A DNA stretch of 64,000 nucleotides from Paenibacillus lentus (GTDB lineage: Bacteria; Bacillota; Bacilli; Paenibacillales; Paenibacillaceae), in the NCBI RefSeq assembly GCF_003931855.1, contig NZ_CP034248.1:2976001-3040000 (forward strand), given 5' to 3'. The stretch's first letter is position 1. Each line of letters begins with the position of its first letter. The notes under the pieces are model-generated. The model was not told the origin of the DNA, ran no database searches, and saw only the letters and a list, made by a program, of their open reading frames with translations. Made by a program: the position numbers and the translations under genes. Positions 53,037-63,780 of the stretch are shown here, piece after piece.

Positions 53037-53492
53037 ATGCTGTCGAATGAACAAATTATCGGGATTATGTCTGCCCAGGGTCTGCGGATTACGGATCAAC
53101 GAAGAACGTTAGCCAAGCTGTTCGCTGAGCGTGATGGTTATTTAACGCCGAAGGATGTTTATGAATATATGGGGAAAATATATAGTGGTCTTAGCTTCGA
53201 TACCGTATATCGTAACTTGCGGGTAATGGAAGAGCTGGGGGTGCTGGAGCAGGTCATGTTCGAGGATGGTCTTAAATTCCGAGCCAGCTGCAATGAAGAG
53301 CATCACCATCACCATATGATCTGTCTGCAGTGCGAGCGAACCTACCCGATTCATTTTTGCCCGATGCCCTTGACGAATGCCCCTGAGCAATTTCAAGTGG
53401 TCAAACATAAATTTGAAGTGTTCGGTTACTGTAAAGATTGCCGCCCTGAGCTGGATGGCAAGCGCTTGCCCGAGCACAGCGAGACATACTAA
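53037..53492 (+). CDS. zur: Zinc uptake regulator Zur (Fur family)
   Basis: The 151-residue Fur-family repressor has the winged helix ([47 protein letters not shown]), the His-rich metal-sensing strand [19 protein letters not shown] and a structural zinc site from CLQC and CKDC. Fur members could sense iron, zinc or peroxide; zinc is favoured because znuACB lies 3.5 kb downstream with a Zur-type box in its promoter. The ATG at 53037 has GGGAGGT at spacing 6. yidD starts 2 bases after the stop. Confidence 0.88.
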   Translation: MLSNEQIIGIMSAQGLRITDQRRTLAKLFAERDGYLTPKDVYEYMGKIYSGLSFDTVYRNLRVMEELGVLEQVMFEDGLKFRASCNEEHHHHHMICLQCERTYPIHFCPMPLTNAPEQFQVVKHKFEVFGYCKDCRPELDGKRLPEHSETY

Positions 53493-53493
53493 C

Positions 53494-53760
53494 ATGGGGA
53501 TAGTTCGCAAAGCGGCCAAAGGACCGATTATTTTCTATCGCAAATTTATTTCACCGCTTAAACCGCCGACGTGCAGATTCTATCCAACCTGTTCGGCTTA
53601 TGCTTTGGAAGCGATTGAGATACATGGCGTTCTGCAGGGCTCTTGGCTTGCGGTTAGGCGAATTGCCCGCTGCCATCCATTTCACCCGGGTGGATTGGAT
53701 CCTGTTCCTCCCAAGAAGACAGGGGGAAGCAGGGAGGTCACAGCTCGACCTGAAGACTAG
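53494..53760 (+). CDS. yidD: Membrane protein insertion efficiency factor YidD
   Basis: The 88-residue protein has the YidD pattern: [34 protein letters not shown] and [17 protein letters not shown], with the conserved Cys residues. It assists the insertase YidC/SpoIIIJ at the membrane. The ATG at 53494 is chosen as the family N-terminus; a longer in-frame upstream extension would overlap zur. The gene is probably co-transcribed with zur. Confidence 0.95.
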   Translation: MGIVRKAAKGPIIFYRKFISPLKPPTCRFYPTCSAYALEAIEIHGVLQGSWLAVRRIARCHPFHPGGLDPVPPKKTGGSREVTARPED

Positions 53761-53799
53761 GCCTCAGACAATCTTGCTCACCTTAATCCATTAGACTGC

Positions 53800-53828
53800 T
53801 TGACAGCCTTTACGTCTTTTTCTAAGAT
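53800..53828 (+). promoter_or_regulatory. Promoter of the metG T-box leader
   Basis: TTGACA (53800-53805) and TAAGAT (53823-53828) are separated by 17 bases, predicting a start near 53835. Confidence 0.8.
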
Positions 53829-53834
53829 AGAAGA

Positions 53835-54137
53835 TAAACACATGTATATTGTAATGAATATATGATTATTCCGAAGAACGGATGAGTACAAAGAAGGATT
53901 CAGTGACAGAGAACCGGGGGAGCTGCAAACCGGTCTGGATCGACTTTGGAAGATGGTCCGGGAGGAACTGCTTTCGAGCTACCTGGCTGATGGGCTAAGG
54001 AGGTAAGGGAGTGGCGCGCAATCCGGCGTTAATGGAGGGTCGCAAAGACCGAGTGAGCCTGCTGTCTGTGAAGACGCAGGGAAATTGGGTGGTAACGCGT
54101 GAGTCATCTCTCGCCCCATAGGGGGCGGGAGTTTTTT
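53835..54137 (+). promoter_or_regulatory. T-box riboswitch leader of metG
   Basis: The leader carries the T-box core TTGGGTGGTAACGCG (54085-54099), which pairs with the uncharged tRNA acceptor end, followed by a terminator: CTCTCGCCCC (54108-54117) with GGGGCGGGAG (54122-54131) and six T. Stem I elements GATGAGTA and AGAGA are visible near 53881-53925. ATG at 53953-53955 (GAAGATGGTCC) is a candidate specifier codon for tRNA-Met. Uncharged tRNA would stabilise the antiterminator and allow metG transcription. Confidence 0.95.
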
Positions 54138-54173
54138 GTTATTTTTGGGGTTGATTATGAAGGAGGAAGATGA

Positions 54174-56153
<1,980 letters not shown>

Positions 56154-56258
56154 GCAGGCCGCGCGATTAACTGATGCTTCGCTGCAGAAAAGTTGTGTTC
56201 GATTATTGATTGTTTGTAGATGAGCTATCGAAGTACAGGTTGCTGATGATATGAATGT

Positions 56259-56344
56259 AACCGCCAAGAGTGAACTGTCCCCCAATCGTTAGAAACATAT
56301 TAACAGGGGGAGTTACGGTTCGGAGCTTGGCGGTTCGTTTTTTG
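56259..56344 (+). terminator. Long-stem terminator after metG
   Basis: AACCGCCAAG (56259-56268) pairs with CTTGGCGGTT (56326-56335), with an inner AACT-CCCCC / GGGGG-AGTT helix, and a T run follows. The stretch 56345-56478 holds nothing I recognise. Confidence 0.85.
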
Positions 56345-56478
56345 TTTGTTTCATAATGGCAGTCCAAACCTCCAGCCTTAAAATACATGTACCACCGTTG
56401 CCTGCTTGGCCAGTCTGTTTATTTAACCGTCTGGGCGACAACACTAGATGAGACAAGTTGCCAAAAAAATATTAGGCG

Positions 56479-56530
56479 TTGACAACAGCTTAATGTTGAC
56501 CCTATAATCCTATTAGTAATAATTACGATT
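56479..56530 (+). promoter_or_regulatory. znuA promoter with Zur box
   Basis: TTGACA (56479-56484) and TATAAT (56503-56508), 18 bases apart, predict a start near 56515. TTAGTAATAATTACGA (56513-56528) matches the core of the Bacillus Zur box TCGTAAT-N-ATTACGA with one arm imperfect. It overlaps the start site, so zinc-loaded Zur would block transcription. Confidence 0.88.
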
Positions 56531-56556
56531 AAGCGAAAATAGGAAGGAAGATTATA

Positions 56557-57543
56557 ATGGCGTCATATATGAAAATAAGAATGGGCTGGAAGTTTGGCGT
56601 ATTGCTGTTGGCAGCGTTGCTTTTATTGTCCGGATGTGGGAGCAGTAACAGCGAAAGCAAGATTGTTGAAGGCAAGGTCAACGTCGTGACAAGCTTCTAT
56701 CCAATTTACGAATTTGCAACAGAAATTGGCGGCGAAGATGCGAATGTTCTTAATTTAATGCCTGTCGGCGTGGAGCCCCACGATTGGACGCCACGGAGTC
56801 AGGAAATTCTCAATACATCGAAGGCACAGTTGTTTTTCTATAACGGCGCAGGACTTGAGGGCTGGATCGATAGCTTTCTCAAGGGTCTCGGAAGTGATTC
56901 TAAGGTGAAGACTGTTGAGGTGAGCCAGGGAATTGCTTTGATTGATAGTGAGGAAGAAGACGGACATCATCATGGAGAAGAAGGTCACGATCATGGACAC
57001 AATCATGGCCACGATCATGGACATATTGATCCCCATACCTGGGTGAGTCCGAAATCGGCAATGATCATGGCGGAGAATATAAAAAATAGTTATATAGAGG
57101 TAGATCCGGCACATCGCGAACAGTACGAAGCACGTTATGAACAGCTGAATACTCGCTTACAGGAGCTGGATGCTAAATTTACCGAGGAGCTGTCCAAAAC
57201 AAATCGGAAAGATATTGTCGTATCCCACCAATCATTCGGTTATCTATGTCGGGATTATGGACTTTCTCAGCATTCAATTATGGGCTTGACGCCGGAAGCG
57301 GAGCCTAAAGCCCAGGATTTGGTCAATCTGTCCAAATTGGTAAAAGAGCGGGGTATCCAGTATATCTTTTTTGAGGAACTAGTATCGGATAAGTTAGTCA
57401 ATACGCTAGCTTCCGAGGCAGGTGTGAAGACGTTGGTGCTTAATCCGGTTGAAGGGCTGACCAAACAACAGGAGCAGGCAGGGGAAAATTATTTCACTTT
57501 AATGGAGAAAAATTTGCAAAATCTCGTTCTCGCTTTACAATAA
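56557..57543 (+). CDS. znuA: Zinc ABC transporter substrate-binding lipoprotein
   Basis: The 328-residue precursor has a lipobox (LLSGC) and the cluster A-I metal-binding fold (VVTSFYPIYEFATEIGG, VGVEPHDWTP, DPHTWVSP). A His-rich loop at about residues 129-155, with repeated HGHDH units, is typical of zinc-binding proteins and separates it from manganese-specific relatives. AGGAAGGAAG precedes the ATG at spacing 6. It captures zinc for the importer encoded by the next two transport genes. Zur control is predicted from the promoter box. Confidence 0.96.
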   Translation: MASYMKIRMGWKFGVLLLAALLLLSGCGSSNSESKIVEGKVNVVTSFYPIYEFATEIGGEDANVLNLMPVGVEPHDWTPRSQEILNTSKAQLFFYNGAGLEGWIDSFLKGLGSDSKVKTVEVSQGIALIDSEEEDGHHHGEEGHDHGHNHGHDHGHIDPHTWVSPKSAMIMAENIKNSYIEVDPAHREQYEARYEQLNTRLQELDAKFTEELSKTNRKDIVVSHQSFGYLCRDYGLSQHSIMGLTPEAEPKAQDLVNLSKLVKERGIQYIFFEELVSDKLVNTLASEAGVKTLVLNPVEGLTKQQEQAGENYFTLMEKNLQNLVLALQ

Positions 57544-57574
57544 AGAGAGACATTTTAGCGGAAGGACGGTTAAG

Positions 57575-58333
57575 ATGAAACCGCAGAGCATAGCAACATC
57601 GGCACTAGCTTGCCATGACAACATTATCGAGCTAGTCGATATCTCCTTCGCGTATAAAGATAAGAAGGTTATCTCGGACTTTAGCTTTAAGGTAAAAGAA
57701 CGTGATTTCGTTGGTGTGATCGGCTCCAATGGGGCGGGAAAAACAACTCTGCTGCGAATGATGGTAGGGCTGTTATCTCCTACTGAAGGGGAAATTCTCT
57801 TATTTGGACAGCCGATTCGGCGTTTTCGCGATTGGGACAGGATCGGCTACGTGCCTCAGAAGAATTCGTTTAATCCGTTGTTTCCGGCAACTGTAAGAGA
57901 GGTTGTCATGTCCGGTCTATATAATAATAAGTTGTTTCGTCGCATCGGAAAGGCGGATCAGTCAAAATGTAACGATGCGCTTGAGGTGATGCGCATACGG
58001 GATATCGCGGACAAGCGGATCGGGGAGTTGTCAGGAGGACAGCAACAGCGGGTCTTTTTAGCCAGGGCGCTGATCAATAAGCCGGATTTACTTATCCTAG
58101 ACGAGCCTACCGTCGGAATCGACGCTCAAACGCAGGAGGATTTCTTTGAACTGATTTTTCATATGCACGCACATCATCACATGACATTTTTAATGGTCTC
58201 TCATGATGTGGAAATGATTGAGGAGAATTTGGGCGATCAGCCGCTGGATCGTTGTGGAGCAATCAAGTTTTACGTGAAACATTCCCATGATCAAGAATGC
58301 GTGATCCCTGATCTTCAACATTCAATCAATTAG
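57575..58333 (+). CDS. znuC: Zinc ABC transporter ATPase
   Basis: The 252-residue ATPase has Walker A GSNGAGKTTL, Q-loop YVPQKNSF, signature LSGGQQQRV, Walker B LLILDEPT and the switch His in MVSHDV. It powers zinc import with ZnuB. GGAAGGACGG precedes the ATG. The C-terminus is rich in His and Asp. Unlike the usual tight coupling to the permease gene, 179 bases with tandem repeats separate it from znuB. Confidence 0.95.
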   Translation: MKPQSIATSALACHDNIIELVDISFAYKDKKVISDFSFKVKERDFVGVIGSNGAGKTTLLRMMVGLLSPTEGEILLFGQPIRRFRDWDRIGYVPQKNSFNPLFPATVREVVMSGLYNNKLFRRIGKADQSKCNDALEVMRIRDIADKRIGELSGGQQQRVFLARALINKPDLLILDEPTVGIDAQTQEDFFELIFHMHAHHHMTFLMVSHDVEMIEENLGDQPLDRCGAIKFYVKHSHDQECVIPDLQHSIN

Positions 58334-58340
58334 CATTTAT

Positions 58341-58500
58341 AACTAGCTTGCGGAGATGGTTTTGCTTAGCAAAACTCTAAGCTTCTGCTTCCCAAGCTAG
58401 TTTTTCTGCGCAAATCAAAGCTTATGCTTACGAAGTAGTTTTGCTATGCAAAACTTGGAGCTTCTGCTTACGGAGTAGTTTTGCTACGCAAAACTTGGAG
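58341..58500 (+). repeat. Four tandem degenerate 40-bp repeats between znuC and znuB
   Basis: The stretch reads as four 40-base units (58341-58380, 58381-58420, 58421-58460, 58461-58500). The last two are identical at 37 of 40 positions; the first two are more diverged. Each unit has an inverted pair of the form GTTTTGC/GCAAAAC, so each could fold as a small hairpin. The last repeat ends at the ribosome site of znuB. Confidence 0.85.
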
Positions 58501-58512
58501 GAGATGTGAAAT

Positions 58513-59307
58513 TTGGAAATATTAACGGCAGAATTCTTTCAACGAGCACTGACAGGAGGGCTGCTCATCGGAATCACGGCCCCCCTGATTGGAATCTTTT
58601 TAGTGCTGCGCCGCTTGTCCATGATTGGGGATACGCTGGCTCACGTTACTATTGCAGGGGTGGCCCTTGGTTTCCTCATTCATGCCAATCCTATTTGGGT
58701 GGGATTGGCCTTTGCAGTGCTTGCCTCCTTCGCAATTGAGAAACTGCGAAAAGCCTATAAAGCTTACGCCGAACTATCTATTGCGATCATTATGTCAGCC
58801 GGCGTGGCGCTGGCTTCGCTGTTCTTTACGCTCGGGATAGGGTACAATACGGATGTATTGTTTGGCAGTATTTACACCTTAAGCAGGGAAGATTTGTATA
58901 TTGTTGGTGCGGTTACGCTTGTTGTTATCGCGATGGTTGCCCTGTTTTTTAAGGAGTTCTTCCTTCTGACCTTCGAAGAGGACGCTGCTGCGGTCAGTGG
59001 ATTGCCAGTTAAAATGTTAAATTTGCTAATCACTGTACTTACGGCTCTCGTTATTAGCACCGCCATCAAAATTGTTGGCGCTTTGCTTGTCTCGGCGTTA
59101 GTCACCATTCCTGCAGCATGCAGTCTGCTCATTGCTCGCAGCTTTAAATCATCGGTACTCTTCTCTGTCATCATCGCGGAGATCGCTGTCGTGATCGGAT
59201 TGATTATGGCGGGGATATGGAATCTGGCACCAGGGGCTACGATCGTACTGCTGCTGATCGGCATGCTGATAGTTATTCTCGTAGGTAAAAAAGGATTGGC
59301 AGCGTAA
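58513..59307 (+). CDS. znuB: Zinc ABC transporter permease
   Basis: The 264-residue permease has about eight membrane helices and the family-3 pattern: LIGITAPLIGIFLVLRRLSMIGDTLAHVTIAGVALG, EEDAAAVSGLPVKMLN and KIVGALLVSALVTIPAA. The TTG at 58513 follows GGAGGAG at spacing of about 9. Translation may be affected by the hairpins in the repeats just upstream. ccdA follows after 47 bases and may be in the same transcript. Confidence 0.95.
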   Translation: MEILTAEFFQRALTGGLLIGITAPLIGIFLVLRRLSMIGDTLAHVTIAGVALGFLIHANPIWVGLAFAVLASFAIEKLRKAYKAYAELSIAIIMSAGVALASLFFTLGIGYNTDVLFGSIYTLSREDLYIVGAVTLVVIAMVALFFKEFFLLTFEEDAAAVSGLPVKMLNLLITVLTALVISTAIKIVGALLVSALVTIPAACSLLIARSFKSSVLFSVIIAEIAVVIGLIMAGIWNLAPGATIVLLLIGMLIVILVGKKGLAA

Positions 59308-59354
59308 AACTGGAACGATACATTCAACCTCAACATGTAGGATAGGAGGCTGCA

Positions 59355-60068
59355 ATGGCTGATATTAATGTATTGGTAGCGTTGGGGGCAGGCATCGCCT
59401 CCTTCATCTCACCCTGCTGCTTACCGTTGTACCCGTCTTATTTGTCTTATATTACGGGCATGTCGGTGCAAACACTGAAGACCGAGCAGAATAAGCGGGA
59501 AGTTCGGATGAAGACGATGACGCATACCCTTGCGTTCATTTTGGGATTCTCTGTCGTGTTCTATACGCTTGGCTTCGGAGCCGGCCTATTCGGGGAATTT
59601 TTCATTAGTAATCGAGATTTGATCCGTCAGATTTCTGCCATATTAATTATACTTATGGGCTTGTTTCTACTCGGGATTTTTCAGCCGCAGTTTCTGCTTA
59701 AAGAGCGGAAAATGGATTTCAAATTGAAGAAGACCGGATATGTGGCTTCCTTTATTTTTGGGATTGGTTTTTCAGCCGGTTGGTCTCCTTGCGTAGGGCC
59801 AATTTTAGCTGCGATTATTTCGCTTGCTGTCAGTGAGCCGGGAGCCTGGTTAAGTCTGATTACTGCCTATACGCTAGGGTTTGCTATTCCATTTTTCATC
59901 CTGGCTTTTTTTATCGGCAGCACGAAATGGATTACGCGTTACTCTGGAGCCATTATGAAAATCGGTGGGGTATTACTCCTCCTGATGGGGGTACTGCTTT
60001 TTACAAACCAAATGTACAAAATTACGATATGGCTGCAGCAGATTACTCCGGAATGGCTTAAATTCTAG
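59355..60068 (+). CDS. ccdA: Cytochrome c biogenesis protein CcdA (DsbD-type)
   Basis: The 237-residue protein has six membrane helices with the two membrane Cys motifs ISPCCLPLYPSY and WSPCVGPILAAI. CcdA passes electrons from thioredoxin across the membrane to extracellular thiol reductases, for cytochrome c or spore-coat maturation. GGAGGCTGCA precedes the ATG. In B. subtilis it works with ResA or StoA; neither is in this window. Confidence 0.93.
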   Translation: MADINVLVALGAGIASFISPCCLPLYPSYLSYITGMSVQTLKTEQNKREVRMKTMTHTLAFILGFSVVFYTLGFGAGLFGEFFISNRDLIRQISAILIILMGLFLLGIFQPQFLLKERKMDFKLKKTGYVASFIFGIGFSAGWSPCVGPILAAIISLAVSEPGAWLSLITAYTLGFAIPFFILAFFIGSTKWITRYSGAIMKIGGVLLLLMGVLLFTNQMYKITIWLQQITPEWLKF

Positions 60069-60174
60069 ATACAGACACACTTGCCAACGGACGAGTACAA
60101 CATGTATCATGAAATATAGTAGCGATGTTGCATGGATGCGAGTCTATGTCAACTGAGGAAAAGAGGTTCATAAG

Positions 60175-60600
60175 ATGCCAACACCTAGTATGGAGGATTA
60201 TTTGGAGCGCATTTATAAGTTGATTGATGAAAAGGGATATGCGCGGGTTTCCGATATTGCCGAGGGACTGGAAGTACATCCTTCTTCCGTCACGAAGATG
60301 ATCCAGAAGCTGGATAAGGACGAGTACGTCATTTATGAGAAATACCGGGGCTTGGTGCTTACGAGCAAAGGCAAGAAGATCGGTAAACGTCTCGTAGACC
60401 GACATCACTTGCTGGAGGAATTTCTGGAAATGATTGGCGTTGATGAGGAGAATATTTATAGAGACGTGGAAGGGATCGAGCATCATTTAAGCTGGGACTC
60501 GATTACCCGGATCGCCGCACTGGTAGATTACTTTAAGCGCGATGAATCCAGAATTCAAGACTTGCGTGATGTGGAGAAAGAACTCATGAACGAGTCCTAG
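60175..60600 (+). CDS. mntR: Manganese transport regulator MntR
   Basis: The 141-residue DtxR/MntR-family repressor has the winged helix [54 protein letters not shown] and a dimerisation region with the metal-binding [13 protein letters not shown] and EGIEHHLSW positions. The 141-residue length matches B. subtilis MntR. AAAGAGGTTCATAAG precedes the ATG. It senses Mn(II) and represses manganese uptake genes. A terminator follows. Confidence 0.96.
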   Translation: MPTPSMEDYLERIYKLIDEKGYARVSDIAEGLEVHPSSVTKMIQKLDKDEYVIYEKYRGLVLTSKGKKIGKRLVDRHHLLEEFLEMIGVDEENIYRDVEGIEHHLSWDSITRIAALVDYFKRDESRIQDLRDVEKELMNES

Positions 60601-60602
60601 TT

Positions 60603-60636
60603 AAAGCATCTGTCTAATGAGGGCAGATGCTTTTCT
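60603..60636 (+). terminator. Terminator of mntR
   Basis: AAAGCATCTG (60603-60612) and CAGATGCTTT (60624-60633) form a 10-bp stem followed by TTCTTTT. Confidence 0.88.
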
Positions 60637-60769
60637 TTTGCTGCTTTCCAGGATGGAATCTATTTTTTTGAGCAATGAACGCAACTCTTAGGGGCTAATT
60701 GACGTTAGAAATAAGGAGACGAGTTAATTTGGACAAATGCAATGACTTATTTATTACTGGAGGTTACTG

Positions 60770-62410
60770 ATGAAGTTTCGTGTATGGTTTATTCCATTTT
60801 TGATTTTGCTGCTGATCTGGCCATTCTCTGACCCTACGAGCGCCGTCGCGGCTCGCCCGATCGAAATCATTCTGGATGGCAAGGTATTAACAAGCGATTC
60901 GCCTCCATATATTAAGCCAAAGAACGGTGTCACGATGGTTCCGCTTCGGGTAATCAGTGAAGGTTTGGGGGCCCAAGTGGACTGGGTACAAAGCTCAAAA
61001 TCCGTAACGATCATTAAGGATGGGAATAGCATAGTATTGCGCGCTGGAAGCACAACGGCCGAAGTAAATAACGCGGCAATAAGGCTGGATGTATCGGTGG
61101 AGATTAACTCGGGCCGGACTATGGTGCCGTTACGCTTTGTTGGAGAGCAGCTTGGTCTGCAAGTAGATTGGAGCTCTGCGGTTCGAACAATTACCTTGAC
61201 CTCTCAAGGAGGGGGATTTTCACCGATAGTTGAGCCAACACCAACTCCTGTAACACCACCAAATGAGCAGCCTTCGAAACAGCTGCCAAGTAGCGGCGAA
61301 AATACGCAGGAACTGCGGGGAGTTTGGATTTCGACGGTGTTTAATCTTGATTGGCCAACGAAGGCTTCCTACGGGAAGGTGAATCAGCAGAAGGAAGAGT
61401 ATATTAAGCTGCTGGATGAGATGCAGGACATGGGCTTAAACGCTGTATTTGTTCAAGTAAGACCTACGGCGGATGCCATTTATCCGTCCAAGCTTGTTCC
61501 CTGGTCGATATATTTGACCGGAACCGCAGGCAAAGATCCGGGTTATGATCCCCTAGCTTTTATGATTGAGGAAACGCATCGCCGGGGTATGGAGTTCCAT
61601 GCGTGGTTCAATCCATTCCGGGCGAGCGTGAATACGGATCTCAGCAAGCTGCCAAACAACCATGTCGTTCATCAACATCCGGATTGGATTGTGAAGTTTG
61701 CCGATAAGCTTTACATTAATCCGGGCATCCCTGAAGCACGTCAGCACATTATCAATGCGATTATGGAAGTTGTGAATGGCTATGATATCGACGGCGTGCA
61801 CTTGGATGATTATTTCTATCCATCCGGAGAGACAGCTTCAAACAAGTTCAATGACGATGCCACCATGAAGCAATACAATACGAACCAGCTCAGCAAAGGG
61901 GACTGGCGCAGGGATAATATCAATCAATTTGTTCGCGACCTCGGTCGGAGTATTCATGCCGTGAAGCCTGATGTATCGTACGGAATCAGTCCGTTTGGCG
62001 TCTGGCGCAACAAGGCTTTGGATATTACGGGCTCGGATACGAAGGCGGGGATGACGGCATATGACAGCACTTATGCTGATGTCAGGACCTGGATTCGCCA
62101 GGAATGGATTGATTATGTAACGCCTCAATTGTACTGGAGCTTGACGCGTCAGGAGGTACGCTACGATCTCCTTGTAAATTGGTGGGCCCAGGAAGTTAGG
62201 GGGACAGATGTGAAGCTGTATATTGGACATTCGCCTTATAAAATAGGTACACCGGAGATCGGCTGGCAATCAGCAGATGAAATTATCCGCCAGTTGGAAT
62301 ACAACGAACGGATCTCTGAAGTGAAGGGCAGCATCTTTTTTAGCGCGAAAGATTTAAAGAAGAACCCGCTCGGACTTATTCCATTATTGAAATCATATTT
62401 CGGCACCTAG
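60770..62410 (+). CDS. Secreted GH10-like (DUF187/YngK) glycosyl hydrolase with stalk domain
   Basis: The 546-residue precursor has a signal peptide, then two half-repeats of the copper amine oxidase N-like stalk (VTMVPLRVISEGLGAQVDW and RTMVPLRFVGEQLGLQVDW, about residues 30-145), a Pro-rich linker and a DUF187 domain of about 370 residues (LRGVWISTVFNLDWP, MGLNAVFVQVRPTADAIYPS, GMEFHAWFNPFR, GVHLDDYFYP, VTPQLYWSL). Relatives such as YngK are thought to act on cell-wall or surface glycans. GGAGGTTACTG precedes the ATG. It stands alone after mntR. Confidence 0.92.
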   Translation: MKFRVWFIPFLILLLIWPFSDPTSAVAARPIEIILDGKVLTSDSPPYIKPKNGVTMVPLRVISEGLGAQVDWVQSSKSVTIIKDGNSIVLRAGSTTAEVNNAAIRLDVSVEINSGRTMVPLRFVGEQLGLQVDWSSAVRTITLTSQGGGFSPIVEPTPTPVTPPNEQPSKQLPSSGENTQELRGVWISTVFNLDWPTKASYGKVNQQKEEYIKLLDEMQDMGLNAVFVQVRPTADAIYPSKLVPWSIYLTGTAGKDPGYDPLAFMIEETHRRGMEFHAWFNPFRASVNTDLSKLPNNHVVHQHPDWIVKFADKLYINPGIPEARQHIINAIMEVVNGYDIDGVHLDDYFYPSGETASNKFNDDATMKQYNTNQLSKGDWRRDNINQFVRDLGRSIHAVKPDVSYGISPFGVWRNKALDITGSDTKAGMTAYDSTYADVRTWIRQEWIDYVTPQLYWSLTRQEVRYDLLVNWWAQEVRGTDVKLYIGHSPYKIGTPEIGWQSADEIIRQLEYNERISEVKGSIFFSAKDLKKNPLGLIPLLKSYFGT

Positions 62411-62482
62411 GATGACATAGGAATAGCCCCCGTGACATACATAAGCAGTAGACTTGTGTATGGAATGGGGGTTGTTTTATTT

Positions 62483-63448
62483 ATGCTGATAAACGGTGTT
62501 TTTGAGGGTGGAGGCGTGAAGGGCATATCTCTGGCAGGGGCCGTCCGCGCATCGGAGCGGTATGGAGCGAAGTTCCACAGGGTAGCTGGTACATCATCAG
62601 GGGCTATCGTTGCAGCACTGATCGCGGCGGGGTATTCTGCAAAGGAAATGAAGGAGATTATCTTGGGCACTTCATTCGTTGAGTTTTTGAAAAGATCACC
62701 AATCTTTAATGTGCGGCTTGTTGGGCCGGCATTCAGGGTATTACTCAAAAAGGGCTTATATTCTGGAGAGGCTTTAGAGGTTTGGATGCGAAAGCTCATG
62801 AAGGACAAAGGAATCCGAACCTTTGGCGATTTGCCAAAAGGCAAATTGACTATTATCGCATCCGATATTACGAGCGGCAGAATATTGATCCTGCCCGATG
62901 ATCTGCAAAAACTTGGTATATCGCCGCGCAAGTTCGATGTCGCCCGGGCTGTGCGAATGAGCTGCAGTATCCCTTATTTTTTTGATCCAGTATTATTGCG
63001 GCTGCCACCTCAGTTGTCGCTGGGGAAACCTTTTTCGGATCAATTTTTGCATATTGTTGATGGCGGGCTTCTAAGCAATTTTCCGCTATGGCTGTTCGAT
63101 GAGGACAGCTGCAAGCCTCGTAGCGAAATGATCCCGACGGTTGGTTTCCAAATGGTCGGGAAGAATTCGAACCAGCCTCATTTGATTTCAGGGCCGTTTA
63201 CGATGCTTCAGGCGCTGGTAGAAACGATGTTATCTGCGCATGATGAAAGGTACATCGAACAAACTAACCGTTATCGGACGATTAAAATCCCGACGCTTGG
63301 CATAGGTACGACCCAATTCGACATTAGCAAAGAAGAAAGCCTGCTGCTTTATGAATCCGGGCTTCAATCCGGCAACCATTTCTTCGACGAGTGGAGCACC
63401 CAGTACTACGAAGAACAGTTCATAAAGTATCAGCAGGCTAGTAAATAA
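62483..63448 (+). CDS. Patatin-like phospholipase family protein
   Basis: The 321-residue protein has the patatin lipase motifs: oxyanion-hole FEGGGVKG, nucleophile elbow AGTSSGA with the catalytic Ser and the dyad Asp in IVDGGLLSNFPLW. It probably hydrolyses acyl esters of phospholipids in the cytoplasm. The ATG at 62483 is preferred because the FEGGGVKG strand then lies near the N-terminus as in relatives and GGGGG lies 11 bases upstream; a longer GTG-initiated form from 62432 is possible. Confidence 0.92.
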   Translation: MLINGVFEGGGVKGISLAGAVRASERYGAKFHRVAGTSSGAIVAALIAAGYSAKEMKEIILGTSFVEFLKRSPIFNVRLVGPAFRVLLKKGLYSGEALEVWMRKLMKDKGIRTFGDLPKGKLTIIASDITSGRILILPDDLQKLGISPRKFDVARAVRMSCSIPYFFDPVLLRLPPQLSLGKPFSDQFLHIVDGGLLSNFPLWLFDEDSCKPRSEMIPTVGFQMVGKNSNQPHLISGPFTMLQALVETMLSAHDERYIEQTNRYRTIKIPTLGIGTTQFDISKEESLLLYESGLQSGNHFFDEWSTQYYEEQFIKYQQASK

Positions 63449-63450
63449 CA

Positions 63451-63774
63451 TTAATGGTACTTCGGCATATCCTCATCATTCTTCCCTTTATTCCCCTCGA
63501 TCACCTGGAACGGGTAATGCTTGCGCTTCTGTCCAGAAGATTGGCGCTGCTCGGCAGCCAATTTGGCCATTGTACGAGCAGAAGGCTTAACTTTAGGGTG
63601 TCTTGCCCTGTATTTACGGGGCGGAAATTTATAGAGCCAGACTACGATAGCCAAAAGAACGACAGGAATCAGCAATCTGCTCCAATTCATTTGTCCATTT
63701 CCGAAAAGTGAATTAACAACACCAAACGCAGCAAGTCCTATAATAATCCAAAATAGGATAGCCTGCTTCTTCAT
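63451..63774 (-). CDS. Small two-helix membrane protein of unknown function
   Basis: The 107-residue protein has two hydrophobic helices (about residues 4-24 and 32-48) and a basic hydrophilic C-terminal half with PPRKYRARHPKVKPSARTMAKLA. I do not recognise a family. AGGATGATAAACG precedes the ATG at 63774. It starts 7 bases after the yqhQ stop and is probably translated from the same message. Its stop lies 2 bases from the convergent patatin gene. Confidence 0.8.
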   Translation of the reverse strand: MKKQAILFWIIIGLAAFGVVNSLFGNGQMNWSRLLIPVVLLAIVVWLYKFPPRKYRARHPKVKPSARTMAKLAAEQRQSSGQKRKHYPFQVIEGNKGKNDEDMPKYH

Positions 63775-63780
63775 CGTTTA

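Noticed and set aside
58341..58500. CRISPR array
   Set aside because: Units are directly adjacent with no unique spacers, are degenerate, and no cas genes are near; they are tandem repeats.
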